This document shows, piece by piece, positions 1 to 9,297 of a stretch of 64,000 nucleotides of DNA. Position 1 is the stretch's first letter. Every line of letters starts with the position of its first letter. The notes under the pieces are model-generated. The model searched no databases and was not told the origin of the DNA. It saw only the letters and a program-made list of their open reading frames with translations. A program made the position numbers and the translations under genes. The stretch is from Cohaesibacter celericrescens (GTDB lineage: Bacteria; Pseudomonadota; Alphaproteobacteria; Rhizobiales; Cohaesibacteraceae): the NCBI RefSeq assembly GCF_002866925.1, contig NZ_PKUQ01000031.1, forward strand, positions 310,001 through 374,000, written 5' to 3'.

Positions 1-34
1 TTTGGAGCGCTTCGCTTTTGTCTTTGTCAGCCAT
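1..34 (-). CDS. 5' end of an unidentified gene, running off the window
   Basis: The reverse strand has an ATG at 34-32 that opens MADKDKSEALQ and stays open to the window edge. An AGGATGAG stretch just upstream could serve as a ribosome-binding site. Eleven residues are too few to name a family. It is divergent from htpX and shares the roughly 100-base region between them. Confidence 0.4.
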   Translation of the reverse strand, partial: MADKDKSEALQ

Positions 35-51
35 CACTCATCCTGTTGTGA

Positions 52-82
52 CTTGAAATCTCAATTCTACGCCTAACATATA
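52..82 (+). promoter_or_regulatory. Possible heat-shock-type promoter of htpX
   Basis: CTTGAA (52-57) followed about 18 bases later by ACATAT (76-81) resembles alphaproteobacterial RpoH (sigma-32) promoters, whose -35 element is CTTGAA/CTTGAC. It lies 55 bases before the htpX start, and htpX is a heat-shock gene in other proteobacteria. The -10 match is loose, so this is a suggestion only. Confidence 0.3.
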
Positions 83-136
83 GGATGTTGAAGCGTGATC
101 CAATTGTTGGGTTTGGAAAAAGAGGACTAAAATCGC

Positions 137-1114
137 ATGAATTTCTTCCGCACCGCACTGTTGCTGGCTGGTATGACGGCGTTGTTCATGGCCATCGGCT
201 ATATGCTCGGTGGCTCGGGAGGCATGATGATTGCCTTCATTATTGCGCTTGGTATGAACGCGTTCAGCTATTGGAACTCGGACAAGATGGTTCTCAAGAT
301 GCACAATGCCGTCGAGGTCGACGCGCGAACTGCACCTGAATATTATGAGATCGTGCAAAAATTGGCTGCAGAAGCCCAGCTGCCAATGCCTAGAGTGTAT
401 GTTCTGGACAGCGAACAGCCCAATGCGTTTGCGACGGGGCGCAACCCGCAAAATGCCGCCGTGGCAGCGTCGACCGGATTGCTCAACCGGCTGACCTATG
501 AAGAGGTCGCCGGTGTGATGGCGCACGAGCTGGCCCATATTAAAAATTATGACATCTTGACCATGACGGTGACCGCCACGCTGGCCGGTGCTGTGTCTAT
601 GCTGGCAAACTTCGCTATGTTTTTTGGTGGCGGGCGCGACCGTGAGGGAGGCGGTGTTGGCATCATCGGCACTATTGCTTTGATGATTTTGGCGCCTCTT
701 GCAGCTTCCGTCGTGCAAATGGCGATCAGCCGGACGCGGGAATATGAAGCGGATAAAATCGGGGCGCAGATTTGTGGCCAACCGATTTGGCTTGCCTCTG
801 CTCTGGCAAAAATAGCCAATGCCGCAGGGCGCGAGGTGAATGTGACGGCGGAGGCCAATCCGGCTACGGCGCATATGTTCATTATCAACCCGCTATCAGG
901 TCAGAAGATGGACAATTTGTTCTCGACCCACCCTGACACACAAAATCGTATTGATGCGCTTCAGGCACTGCAACAAGAGTGGTATGGGAGCAATGGCCCG
1001 CTGAAGGTTAGCTCGGGTGGCACGTTGGGTGCCAACCAGCGTCGTAACAGCCTTGATGACGGGCCGTGGGGGCGTGCCACACATGATGATGAGCCGTCTG
1101 GTCCATGGGGCTAG
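137..1114 (+). CDS. htpX: HtpX, membrane zinc metalloprotease (M48)
   Basis: Membrane-bound M48 protease that degrades misfolded or damaged inner-membrane proteins alongside FtsH. The 325-residue protein has two N-terminal membrane segments (about 5-24 and 28-45), the zinc-binding HELAH motif at 130-134, a second hydrophobic pair (about 143-163 and 176-196), and the third-ligand region REYEAD at about 201-206. The C-terminal tail, from about 255, is rich in Gly, Ser and charged residues and ends in a proline-tryptophan-glycine-rich stretch that is common in alphaproteobacterial HtpX. Length fits the family (about 290-330). The gene stands alone and is followed by a terminator hairpin at 1140-1165. 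A possible RpoH-type promoter lies upstream. Confidence 0.95.
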   Translation: MNFFRTALLLAGMTALFMAIGYMLGGSGGMMIAFIIALGMNAFSYWNSDKMVLKMHNAVEVDARTAPEYYEIVQKLAAEAQLPMPRVYVLDSEQPNAFATGRNPQNAAVAASTGLLNRLTYEEVAGVMAHELAHIKNYDILTMTVTATLAGAVSMLANFAMFFGGGRDREGGGVGIIGTIALMILAPLAASVVQMAISRTREYEADKIGAQICGQPIWLASALAKIANAAGREVNVTAEANPATAHMFIINPLSGQKMDNLFSTHPDTQNRIDALQALQQEWYGSNGPLKVSSGGTLGANQRRNSLDDGPWGRATHDDEPSGPWG

Positions 1115-1139
1115 GGGCAAATGATTTGAGTATGAGATG

Positions 1140-1168
1140 AGCCACTCCGTTTGGGGTGGCTTTTCTTT
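1140..1168 (+). terminator. Rho-independent terminator of htpX
   Basis: AGCCACTCC (1140-1148) pairs with GGGGTGGCT (1153-1161, one G:U pair) around a short loop and is followed by a T-rich run. It lies 26 bases after the htpX stop. Confidence 0.75.
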
Positions 1169-1227
1169 TGGCTCGTGCGTTGTTTCCAAAGGGATTAGGC
1201 AAACTTTGAACAATCGAGCGGAGATGA

Positions 1228-1596
<369 letters not shown>

Positions 1597-1655
1597 GTGG
1601 ATTATTCGGACTGTATTTGCACTTTTAAGTAGTGAAGTTACATTATGCACAGCTG

Positions 1656-1670
1656 TTAACTTTCTGTTAA
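1656..1670 (+). promoter_or_regulatory. CtrA box 1 upstream of the PilZ gene
   Basis: A perfect TTAA-N7-TTAA, followed by C, the full consensus of the alphaproteobacterial cell-cycle regulator CtrA. It lies 71 bases before the PilZ start codon. A second perfect box follows 44 bases downstream (1700-1714). Confidence 0.7.
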
Positions 1671-1699
1671 CCACCAATCGCCTCGGTGGATGCGAAAGA

Positions 1700-1714
1700 T
1701 TAAGATTGTGTTAA
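1700..1714 (+). promoter_or_regulatory. CtrA box 2 upstream of the PilZ gene
   Basis: A second perfect TTAA-N7-TTAA, 27 bases before the PilZ start codon and 44 bases (about four helical turns) from box 1. Boxes this close to a start often overlap the promoter, so the direction of control (activation or repression) cannot be read from position alone. Confidence 0.65.
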
Positions 1715-1741
1715 TTTACAACTGTAGACTGCAAATTCACG

Positions 1742-2092
1742 ATGCATAATTTTAAGGATATTGTTGTGACCCTAAGGCTTGAACACCGTAAAAGCAGACG
1801 TCGGCGTGTCTTGAAAGGTGGAAGAATTTTTTATAACAATTATTGCTTTAGCTGTGATTGCATCATTCGTAATGAAAATGATAGTGGCATGCAGCTCAAA
1901 GTTGATTCCGGTGCGCTTGTACCAACCGAGTTTGCTATTCTTAATCGCAAGGATGGAACTTTGGCTAATGCCCGAATGGTTTGGCATAAAGACACGCAAA
2001 TTGGCATCGAGTTCCTGTCCAAATTTGCTGACGTGCGAGACTCCTCTAGGGAGCATATTCGACAGATGTCTGTTCTGGTAACAAGTGGCTAA
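1742..2092 (+). CDS. PilZ-domain protein
   Basis: A 116-residue single-domain protein. Residues about 16-22 carry an Arg-rich block (RKSRRRR), followed by LKGGRI and a C/S-x-DC-I-RN segment at about 38-44. A pattern like MVWHKDTQIGIEF closes the domain near residue 79. This is the layout of the short PilZ proteins common in Alphaproteobacteria. PilZ domains bind cyclic di-GMP through an RxxxR and a D/NxSxxG motif. Here the second motif reads ENDSGMQL, so the Asn/Asp-Ser-Gly part is only partly kept and c-di-GMP binding is plausible but unproven. Two perfect CtrA boxes lie directly upstream, suggesting cell-cycle control. Convergent with typA, with a shared terminator at 2141-2166. Confidence 0.8.
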   Translation: MHNFKDIVVTLRLEHRKSRRRRVLKGGRIFYNNYCFSCDCIIRNENDSGMQLKVDSGALVPTEFAILNRKDGTLANARMVWHKDTQIGIEFLSKFADVRDSSREHIRQMSVLVTSG

Positions 2093-2131
2093 TTTACTTT
2101 TTTAGAGTGCCGATTCATTGGATGCGGTAGG

Positions 2132-2166
2132 CAAAAAAAAGGGGATGCATATGCATCCCCTTTTTG
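2132..2166. terminator. Bidirectional terminator between the PilZ gene and typA
   Basis: GGGGATGCAT (2141-2150) is the exact inverted complement of ATGCATCCCC (2151-2160). An A-run precedes it and a T-run follows, so it can stop transcripts from both convergent genes. Confidence 0.85.
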
Positions 2167-2184
2167 TTTTTCGATTTCAGCTGA

Positions 2185-4005
2185 TCAAGCTGACTTTTTT
2201 GCAGCGCGAGACTGTCTCTTGCGATCGTTTGGATCGAGCAAGATTTTGCGCAGGCGGATGGATTTTGGTGTTACTTCCACCAGTTCGTCGTTGGCAATGT
2301 ATGACAGCGCTTCTTCCAAGCTCAATTTCATTGGCGTGGTCAGTTTAACCGCATCATCCTTGCCTGAAGAACGGATGTTGGTCAGCTGTTTGCCTTTGAG
2401 CACGTTGATCTCAAGGTCATTGCCGCGGGTGTGTTCACCAACGATCATGCCTGTATAGACTTTGGTGCCCGGCGTGACCATCATTGGGCCGCGATCTTCC
2501 AGCTGCCACAGGGCATAGGCCACGGCTTCGCCGTCGCCATTGGACAGCAAAACACCAGTGCCACGGCTGGCGATTTCGCCTTTGTGGAGGGCATATTCGT
2601 GGAAGATGCGGTTAAGGATGGCGGTGCCGCGCGTATCAGACAGCAATTCTGATTGATAGCCGATAAGACCACGAGTCGGTGCGTAGAAAATAAGACGGGT
2701 ACGTCCGCCGCCCGAAGGACGCATGTCGATCATTTCGCCCTTGCGTTCGGCCATTCCCTTGACCACGGCGCCTGAATATTCATCATCCACGTCGATGATG
2801 ACTTCTTCGATGGGCTCTAGAACCTTGCCATTCTCGTCTTCTTGCATCACCACCTGAGGACGGCCGATGCCGAGCTCAAAGCCTTCACGGCGCATATTTT
2901 CAATCAGAATGGACAGCAGCAATTCACCACGACCCGAAACGATGAAGGCGTCGGCGTCGTCGGCTTCGCGTACTTTCAGCGCAACATTGCCTTCTGCTTC
3001 CGATTCAAGACGGGCACGGATGACGCGGCTCTGGACCTTGTCGCCTTCGGTACCAGCCAGCGGGCTGTCGTTGATGCGGAAGGTCATGGACAAGGTTGGC
3101 GGATCAATTGGCTGTGCTGCGACGGCATCCTTGATGGAAGGATGACAAATGGTGTCAGCCACGGTGGCTTTTTGCAGGCCAGAGATGGAGACAATGTCGC
3201 CTGCAACGCCTTTTTCGATTGTGGTGCGCTCAAGACCACGGAAGGCCATAACCTTGGAAATACGGCCGGTTTCAACAATAGAGCCGTCACGGGCCAAAGC
3301 TTTGACCGTCATGTTGGGTGTGACTTCGCCAGCGATGACGCGACCGGTCAGGATGCGGCCAAGGAAGTTGTCAGCCTGAATGGTGGTTGCCAAGAGGCGG
3401 AATTCGCCTTCTTCGACCGTAGGCGCAGGCACATGCTTGATGACCATCTCAAACAAGGGCTCAAGACTGTCTTTTGGTCCTTCCGGATCGGTGGACATCC
3501 AACCATTTTTGGCTGAGCCATACAGGACTGGGAAATCGAGCTGGTCTTCGTTGGCGTCCAGATTGGCGAACAGGTCGAAACACTCGTCCAGCACTTCGTC
3601 TGCACGCTGTTCGGGTTTGTCGATCTTGTTGATGGCAACAATAGGACGCAAACCCAATTTCAATGCTTTGGAAACCACAAATTTGGTCTGAGGCATCGGG
3701 CCTTCGGCCGCGTCAACCAGAACGATGACACCATCCACCATGTGCAGGATACGTTCCACCTCGCCGCCAAAGTCGGCGTGGCCAGGTGTATCCACGATGT
3801 TGATGCGTACACCATCATGCTCCAGCGATGTGACCTTGGCCAGGATGGTAATACCGCGCTCACGCTCGATATCGTTGGAATCCATCATCCGGTCTTCGGT
3901 CTTCTGGTTGTCACGGAACATGCCCGATGATTTCAGCAATTCGTCGATTAGCGTGGTTTTGCCGTGGTCGACGTGGGCGATGATCGCAATGTTGCGCATA
4001 GTCAT
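2185..4005 (-). CDS. typA: TypA/BipA, ribosome-binding translational GTPase
   Basis: Elongation-factor-G-like GTPase that binds the ribosome and supports growth under stress and at low temperature, with a proposed role in 50S assembly. The 606-residue length is typical. The GTPase domain has the P-loop AHVDHGKT at about 10-17, DTPGHADF near 72-79 (G3) and NKID near 126-129 (G4). An EF-Tu-like beta-barrel domain follows, then EF-G domain III- and V-like parts, with the TypA-specific C-terminal region ending in a Lys/Arg-rich tail ([12 protein letters not shown]). The conserved [11 protein letters not shown] segment near 435 supports TypA over LepA. It is transcribed alone, convergent with the PilZ gene. 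Confidence 0.97.
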   Translation of the reverse strand: MTMRNIAIIAHVDHGKTTLIDELLKSSGMFRDNQKTEDRMMDSNDIERERGITILAKVTSLEHDGVRINIVDTPGHADFGGEVERILHMVDGVIVLVDAAEGPMPQTKFVVSKALKLGLRPIVAINKIDKPEQRADEVLDECFDLFANLDANEDQLDFPVLYGSAKNGWMSTDPEGPKDSLEPLFEMVIKHVPAPTVEEGEFRLLATTIQADNFLGRILTGRVIAGEVTPNMTVKALARDGSIVETGRISKVMAFRGLERTTIEKGVAGDIVSISGLQKATVADTICHPSIKDAVAAQPIDPPTLSMTFRINDSPLAGTEGDKVQSRVIRARLESEAEGNVALKVREADDADAFIVSGRGELLLSILIENMRREGFELGIGRPQVVMQEDENGKVLEPIEEVIIDVDDEYSGAVVKGMAERKGEMIDMRPSGGGRTRLIFYAPTRGLIGYQSELLSDTRGTAILNRIFHEYALHKGEIASRGTGVLLSNGDGEAVAYALWQLEDRGPMMVTPGTKVYTGMIVGEHTRGNDLEINVLKGKQLTNIRSSGKDDAVKLTTPMKLSLEEALSYIANDELVEVTPKSIRLRKILLDPNDRKRQSRAAKKSA

Positions 4006-4260
4006 ATAGATTTGTCTCTTGTCTTCCGGGCATAGCCAATGGGTCCGGCGGATACCGATTTGATTGGTCGCTCCGTGTCATGCAGGGATTTGGCGCAAGC
4101 TCTATACGAATTTTCCCCATTTGGGAAGCATTGTTTCGGCAGAAACCCGCATGTCTTGCCTGTGTTGCATACAAACATAGCTCCCTATCAGCTCTCTATG
4201 ACAGGGGAATGAAGACAATTAAAGCGTGCGCGTGGTTCTTCGTTCGGAATAAAGTTGCGT

Positions 4261-4992
4261 CTAAATCGGCCCATCATTGTAAATTTCAAACAAAGACGCA
4301 CGGGAGGAGATGCCGAGTTTTTCATAGGCTCTGCGGCGATATGTAACCACGGTTGATGGTGCAACATCCATATCCGCTGCTATGACTTCCGCTTTTTTGC
4401 CTTGCAGGATGCCATGGCACACCTGTTTTTCTCTGTCTGAAAGAGGGTCAAGGACGGAAGGGTTGGTTTGTTGTGTGTCTGTTTCGTAATGCAAAAGAGC
4501 AAGCCAACCCAGAATGGAAATTAGTGAGGGTTTCTCTTGCCGATCTTCTTTTTGGGTGTAGTAGAAGTTGATAATCAGGCGGTGTCGGCTGCCTACAACC
4601 AATACGGCATCTTTGTCTTCTATGTGGGCCGATTGGAAGATGCTGGTAAGATCGTTTTTGGATTCAAGTGGCAAAGGCTTCAAAATATCATCGAATGTCC
4701 GCAGGCTCATCGCACCCTTTGGCATTGCTAGTATTTCATCTCGCAAGGTATCCGTCTTATAATATTGGGATACATAGAGCATCATCATGCGCGTTGCGGT
4801 GAGCGTGTTATTGAAGTTTCTGCAGATAAGCGAGACCGGTTTGCCTTCTCCATAAGACATAATGACAACCTGACAAGCACTTAAGCTGTCAATCAATTCC
4901 AAATAGGGTTTGAAAAACGTCTCTGTCCCGCGATGATTGAGACACGCTTCGATCAGTTCAAGCTGTTTTTGTGTTTGCGTTGGAGAAGTCAT
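4261..4992 (-). CDS. LuxR-family transcriptional regulator
   Basis: 243 residues. The C-terminal 60 (about 183-240) form a LuxR/GerE-type helix-turn-helix: LSDREKQVCHGILQGK opens it and STVVTYRRRAYEKLGI is the recognition part. The N-terminal 180 residues are not an obvious autoinducer-binding, PAS or receiver domain. They have no conserved phosphorylation Asp and only weak similarity to anything I recognise, so the signal is unknown. The gene is followed leftward by the typA upstream region and stands alone. Its own 340-base upstream region contains a perfect 9-bp inverted repeat and a 14-bp-arm hairpin, which may be its operators or those of another regulator. Confidence 0.8.
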   Translation of the reverse strand: MTSPTQTQKQLELIEACLNHRGTETFFKPYLELIDSLSACQVVIMSYGEGKPVSLICRNFNNTLTATRMMMLYVSQYYKTDTLRDEILAMPKGAMSLRTFDDILKPLPLESKNDLTSIFQSAHIEDKDAVLVVGSRHRLIINFYYTQKEDRQEKPSLISILGWLALLHYETDTQQTNPSVLDPLSDREKQVCHGILQGKKAEVIAADMDVAPSTVVTYRRRAYEKLGISSRASLFEIYNDGPI

Positions 4993-5105
4993 GTGTCCCC
5001 TTCTTTAGTGGACAGAATAATTGTTTTTTATCTGCTACAAGTTGTAACTGTTGATGTATGAGTCCCCCTCCAAGCCATATATCAATATGTAAAACAGATG
5101 CGGCA

Positions 5106-5128
5106 TCCTTGAATTAGGCATTCAAGGA
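5106..5128. promoter_or_regulatory. Perfect 9-bp inverted repeat upstream of the LuxR gene
   Basis: TCCTTGAAT (5106-5114) and ATTCAAGGA (5120-5128) are exact inverted complements with a 5-base spacer. This is the size and spacing of a dimeric-regulator operator. It lies about 115-135 bases upstream of the LuxR-type start. Confidence 0.5.
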
Positions 5129-5182
5129 CAACTTCAGAAGCGATGGTCTTGTCCCCCAACTATAGACCTTCGTTCTTCTAAT

Positions 5183-5223
5183 GTCCCCCACCAAGCGGTC
5201 CCTCCCCGTGCTTGGTGAGGGAC
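5183..5223. repeat. Hairpin with 14-base arms and no T-run
   Basis: GTCCCCCACCAAGC (5183-5196) pairs with GCTTGGTGAGGGAC (5210-5223) with a single mismatch around a 13-base loop. No T-run follows on either strand. It could act as a terminator for the leftward EamA-DUF1643 transcript, an operator, or a structured 5' leader of the LuxR-type gene. Confidence 0.55.
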
Positions 5224-5331
5224 AAAATTTTACTCGGCTTTGGTATCAATTTCTCACCAGAGTATGGGTAAATATGCCTAGTTTGTAAATACTCCAAGCA
5301 ATGAATTACAGGTTTGCGCCGCACTGTCAGT

Positions 5332-5850
5332 CTAGTCTATTAGGATTAGGGCTGCTTCGTTGCGGAGGTAGAGCGGGTGCCGCGGGTGACCTTCTTTTGA
5401 CAATCCCAAGTGGTGTAAACTGATTTTTTCTGACCTGAGTAGCGTTTGCACAGCCGGTCCCATGCCCATATAGGCCCCGTGGGTGCCCCACGCACATATG
5501 ATCGTGTCTGCCCAGCGCGCGCTTTCTAGCAAATAGGCCAGATTTTCCGGGCCGATGGGGTCTTTTGCTTTTTTCAGATCGCGTGGATCGGTGGCACGAA
5601 AGGCAAACAAGTTACAGACTCGAAAAGCCCCGAATTCCAAGGTGCGAGCGCGCCGCTCACAGCGCTCGACTGTCGGATCGTTTTTAAGTTCGGTTGCCGT
5701 CGACGGATTGAGCATGATGAACAACAGTCTGGGTGTTGTGTTGTCCCATATCCGCGTCAGAGCATAACGATAGATCTCGCAAGAGGAATAAACCGCGACC
5801 GAATGCACAGCATTTTGTGTGAAGGAATTTTCTTTCAAACGGTCTTTCAT
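5332..5850 (-). CDS. DUF1643 domain protein
   Basis: 172 residues with the family hallmark MLNPSTA...NDPTVERC at about 46-64, and a conserved CAWGTHG segment near 122-128. DUF1643 proteins are small soluble proteins of unknown biochemical function, found alone or in mobile and accessory regions. The start ATG overlaps the stop of the upstream EamA gene by four bases (ATGA), so the two are probably translationally coupled in one leftward transcript. I see no catalytic signature that allows a function. Confidence 0.85.
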   Translation of the reverse strand: MKDRLKENSFTQNAVHSVAVYSSCEIYRYALTRIWDNTTPRLLFIMLNPSTATELKNDPTVERCERRARTLEFGAFRVCNLFAFRATDPRDLKKAKDPIGPENLAYLLESARWADTIICAWGTHGAYMGMGPAVQTLLRSEKISLHHLGLSKEGHPRHPLYLRNEAALILID

Positions 5851-6788
5851 GACGCTCCATCAGATGAAGATGGCTTCGGGCCTCTGTCAGGTTGGGGCTT
5901 GCTGCCTTTGAGCAGGAAAACGCCGACAAAAATAAGAGCGGTTGCAAAATAGCTGCTGAGCTGGATTGGTTCGCCAACAAGGAACACCCCGATCAACAAT
6001 GCGACTACGGGGGGGATATAGGTTACGGCTGAAGCTGCGACCGCGCCAAGCGTACCGACGATGAAATAGTAGATTATGTAAGCACAGCCCGTGCCCAGCA
6101 GACCGAGGCCAATCACAAGGCCAACAGCTGCGCGTTGATCGCTCCAGAAGGCATCGGGAACGGTGAAGTCAGTCAGCAAAGCCAATGTCACAAGGCCAAA
6201 GCCCAATTGGTATGTTGCCAATGCGACAGGAGCAATTTTATGCGCGGAGAGGTATTTTCTGGCATAGACGAAAGAGCTTCCGACGCTCAGAGCACCCAGT
6301 GCCATATAGGCTACACCTTCCAGATTGGTGGCGGCGAGATCAGACCCGAAGGGGTTTGCTATGATCAACACACCGGCAAATCCAATCATGACACCGAACG
6401 ATTTGCGAACGGACCGGTTTTCTTCCGGCAAGAAAGCAATGGCCGCTATGAAGGCAAACAGCGGGATGGCGCCGCTCAGTGCACCCGCAACGCCAGACAG
6501 CAAAAGCGATGTTCCTTTGGCAAATCCGAAAAAATAAACGCTAGTGGCGAGCAGAGACATAACAAAAAAATGCTTTGCCAATCGGATATGCACCCACTTT
6601 AATGCGCCTGTGGCGACGGCATAGAGTGCGATTGGGACAAAGCCGAACAGCACACGCCAGAAAACAATCTGTGTGGGTGTGAGATAGTCCGCAGCCCATT
6701 TCATGAAAATGAAATTGCTGCCCCAAATGATGCCCAAACTGCAAAAGGCAATCAAAGGCAGGAATTGGCGCGTTGGGGACTTTATCAT
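5847..6788 (-). CDS. EamA-family (DMT) membrane transporter
   Basis: 313 residues with about ten hydrophobic segments arranged as two EamA repeats, the usual fold of drug/metabolite transporters such as RhaT, YdcZ-type and amino-acid exporters. The first repeat opens with GIIWGSNFIFMKWA near residue 19, and the second covers about 155-290. The C-terminal tail is charged and cytoplasmic. Substrate cannot be read from sequence. The gene is first of a two-gene leftward unit with the DUF1643 gene, overlapping it by four bases. Confidence 0.88.
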   Translation of the reverse strand: MIKSPTRQFLPLIAFCSLGIIWGSNFIFMKWAADYLTPTQIVFWRVLFGFVPIALYAVATGALKWVHIRLAKHFFVMSLLATSVYFFGFAKGTSLLLSGVAGALSGAIPLFAFIAAIAFLPEENRSVRKSFGVMIGFAGVLIIANPFGSDLAATNLEGVAYMALGALSVGSSFVYARKYLSAHKIAPVALATYQLGFGLVTLALLTDFTVPDAFWSDQRAAVGLVIGLGLLGTGCAYIIYYFIVGTLGAVAASAVTYIPPVVALLIGVFLVGEPIQLSSYFATALIFVGVFLLKGSKPQPDRGPKPSSSDGAS

Positions 6789-6932
6789 ATGGGACTCTTT
6801 TGTTTGTTCTATCCACTAGGAATAGGCCGTCTTTGACGGTGTGGCAAACTTTGTATGGTTGAGAACGAAAATAGGCGGAGCAATGCCCCGCCTGTTGTTC
6901 ATGCTATCTGTCTTGCGTTCAGCCTGCCGTGC

Positions 6933-8162
6933 TTAGCTTTTGGCTTTGCGGTTGCGGTAGCCGATAGTGCGCAGGCGCAGGGCGTTTAGTTCAATGAAGC
7001 CAGCGGCGTCATTGTGATCATAATCGACCGCACCTTCTTCGAAGGTGACCAAATCTTCTGAATAGAGGCTGAATTCAGAATCGCGTGCAATGACATCGGC
7101 GTTGCCTTTGTAAAGCTTGAGCTTGACTGTGCCGGTGACATATTCTTGCGATTTGTCGATCAGGGCCTGCATCATTTCGCGCTCTGGGCTGTACCAGAAA
7201 CCGTTATAGATCAGTTCGGCATAGCGTGGCATGATGGAATCTTTCAGATGCGCGGAGCCGCCATCGATAGTGATAGATTCGATGCCACGGTGCGCTGCCA
7301 GAAGGATGGTGCCGCCCGGCGTTTCATAGATGCCACGGGACTTCATACCGACAAAGCGGTTTTCCACCAGATCCAGACGACCGATGCCGTTGTCATGACC
7401 CAGTTCGTTGAGCTTGGTTAGGATTTCTGCCGGGGTCATTCTTACGCCATCAATGGAGACAGCGTCGCCTTTTTCAAAGCCGACTTCAATGATCGTGGCT
7501 TTGTCTGGCGCGGCTTCCGGGCTGAGAGTGCGGGAATAGATATATTCTTCTGCTTCAACCGCTGGGTCTTCCAGTACCCGACCTTCAGACGATGTATGCA
7601 ACAGGTTGGCATCGACTGAGAAAGGCGCTTCGCCGCGTTTGTCTTTGGTAATAGGAATTTGATTTTGTTCAGCAAATTCAAGCAGTTTGGTGCGTGATGT
7701 CAGATCCCATTCGCGCCAAGGGGCGATGACCTTGATATCCGGATCGAGTGCGCGCGCGGCGAGCTCGAAGCGAACCTGATCGTTGCCTTTGCCGGTTGCG
7801 CCATGCGCCACAGCATCAGCGCCAACCTCTTGAGCAATCTCAACGAGGCGTTTGGAGATCAGGGGGCGCGCAATGGAGGTGCCGAGCAAATAGACGCCTT
7901 CATACAGCGCGTTGGCGCGGAACATCGGAAAGACAAAGTCGCGCACGAATTCTTCGCGGACATCTTCAATACGGATGTCTTTGATGCCCATCATTTCAGC
8001 TTTTTTGCGCGCTGGTTCCAGCTCTTCACCCTGACCTAGGTCAGCGGTAAAGGTAACCACTTCGCAGCCATATTCGGTCTGCAGCCATTTGAGGATGATG
8101 GACGTATCGAGGCCGCCGGAATAGGCCAGAACGACCTTTTTAATATCGCCTTTTATAGCCAT
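6933..8162 (-). CDS. argG: Argininosuccinate synthase
   Basis: Joins citrulline and aspartate with ATP to form argininosuccinate, the next-to-last step of arginine synthesis in the cytoplasm. The 409 residues fit the family. The PP-loop [10 protein letters not shown] is at about 12-21, and the substrate-binding stretch [14 protein letters not shown] is near 119-132. The start is supported by an AGGTG sequence eight bases upstream. The gene is single and not linked here to argH. argC lies 31 kb away. Confidence 0.97.
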   Translation of the reverse strand: MAIKGDIKKVVLAYSGGLDTSIILKWLQTEYGCEVVTFTADLGQGEELEPARKKAEMMGIKDIRIEDVREEFVRDFVFPMFRANALYEGVYLLGTSIARPLISKRLVEIAQEVGADAVAHGATGKGNDQVRFELAARALDPDIKVIAPWREWDLTSRTKLLEFAEQNQIPITKDKRGEAPFSVDANLLHTSSEGRVLEDPAVEAEEYIYSRTLSPEAAPDKATIIEVGFEKGDAVSIDGVRMTPAEILTKLNELGHDNGIGRLDLVENRFVGMKSRGIYETPGGTILLAAHRGIESITIDGGSAHLKDSIMPRYAELIYNGFWYSPEREMMQALIDKSQEYVTGTVKLKLYKGNADVIARDSEFSLYSEDLVTFEEGAVDYDHNDAAGFIELNALRLRTIGYRNRKAKS

Positions 8163-8313
8163 GCGATTTCACCTGATTTGCTAGCGGGCGCTTGGGCACG
8201 CAAGCCGCAAGCAGGCCCTCGGGTCTTTGAGAAAGGGTGCATATCGGCGGCACTATAGGCGCTGTGGCATTCTGCGCAAGAGGGTTTGGCGCGAAAGTGT
8301 GGTCGAATGCGGG

Positions 8314-9147
8314 TCAGTTTTCGTCTCTGTCGTCCGGTTGTGCATTTGTCTGGTTGTTTGCCGTCTTTTTGCGCAGTTTTTGCTCAATTTTACCCAAATT
8401 GCTTCGCAAGCGAATTCCGGCCTTGTCCCACGCCTCTTCCAGCTGGTTTGAATCGCTTCCCCAAAGGGGATCTTCGCGGAACAATGACCACAGCACGACC
8501 ATGACCCAGCCGGTCAGCGCCCATGACAATAAAATGTCCGAAAGATAGTGACCGCCAAAAACGATGCGGTTGAATGAGACCAATAGAGCGAAAGTCGCGA
8601 TGATCCAGAAGCTGACTTTGCGCCAGCCAAGGGGCAACAGCAAAATGAGCCCAAGCATCCAAAAAGACATCGCTCCCTCACCAGAGACGAAGGAACAATT
8701 TTTTTGGCAATTGTCCGCGATCACCCAGACTTGTGAATAGGGCCAGTCACCGCCAAACAGGTCGGTTTGTACTGGCCGGGCTCTGCCCCAATTGGCTTTT
8801 AACAACAGATTGACAATGAGGCCGGGCCCGATGATGGCTGCTACCATCAGGAACAACATGTGCGAGAGGGCAAACAATTTTTTAAGATTGGGCCAGAACA
8901 GGCGCGCCACAAAAAACAGCGCCATGAGAATGATAATCAGGCGAGGGGCGAAAATGCCCAGTTTGCGCAATCGCAACGGAAACCAAGCGCCCTTGAGCCA
9001 GAATTTATCCTGTGCGTCAAAGAACAAACCTGAGACCCAGAGGTCAATTTCTGGCACCACAAGAAAGACCATTGAAAGCAACAGCACCAAAAGTGTTGCG
9101 AAATAAATCGGGCGTGTTCGGGCGTCGGTTTTCAGCACGTCGAGCAT
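8314..9147 (-). CDS. PAP2-family phosphatase, lipid A phosphatase type
   Basis: 277-residue inner-membrane protein with about six hydrophobic segments. The PAP2 signature is present as K117-X6-R124-P125, an SG motif at 155-156, and R194-X5-H200-X3-D204. The middle motif reads SFVSGEG, so the His of the classical SGH is Glu. Similar variants occur, as I recall, in the LpxE/LpxF-like branch that removes phosphate from lipid A in rhizobia and relatives, which is the most likely role. Undecaprenyl-pyrophosphate phosphatase is an alternative. The soluble C-terminal tail (about 230-277) is charged. No lipid A genes adjoin it. Confidence 0.82.
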   Translation of the reverse strand: MLDVLKTDARTRPIYFATLLVLLLSMVFLVVPEIDLWVSGLFFDAQDKFWLKGAWFPLRLRKLGIFAPRLIIILMALFFVARLFWPNLKKLFALSHMLFLMVAAIIGPGLIVNLLLKANWGRARPVQTDLFGGDWPYSQVWVIADNCQKNCSFVSGEGAMSFWMLGLILLLPLGWRKVSFWIIATFALLVSFNRIVFGGHYLSDILLSWALTGWVMVVLWSLFREDPLWGSDSNQLEEAWDKAGIRLRSNLGKIEQKLRKKTANNQTNAQPDDRDEN

Positions 9148-9297
9148 GGATGCGGTCCGGTCATTGGGCCAGTGTCAATTTGACAGGTCCTAACCGATTT
9201 TTGCCCACAAGGAAAGCAGTCAAAACGGAAGAGGGCTGTGACTGTTTCTATGCGCAGTTGTCGCGACCGTGTTTGTTTTGGGTGTTGTCTCAAAATG

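Larger units (their letters stand above)
4993..5331. other. 339-base intergenic region with palindromes and GTCCCCC repeats
   Basis: There is no coding sequence that I can support. The region separates the LuxR-type gene from the DUF1643 gene, both read leftward. It holds a 9-bp perfect inverted repeat (5106-5128), a 14-bp-arm hairpin (5183-5223), and a GTCCCCC motif at about 5062, 5153 and 5183. The copies at 5062-5075 and 5183-5196 match at 13 of 14 positions. Confidence 0.7.

Noticed and set aside
38..874. 278-codon reverse frame across htpX
   Set aside because: HtpX has an intact HELAH and membrane pattern; the reverse frame is His/Arg-rich with no domain.
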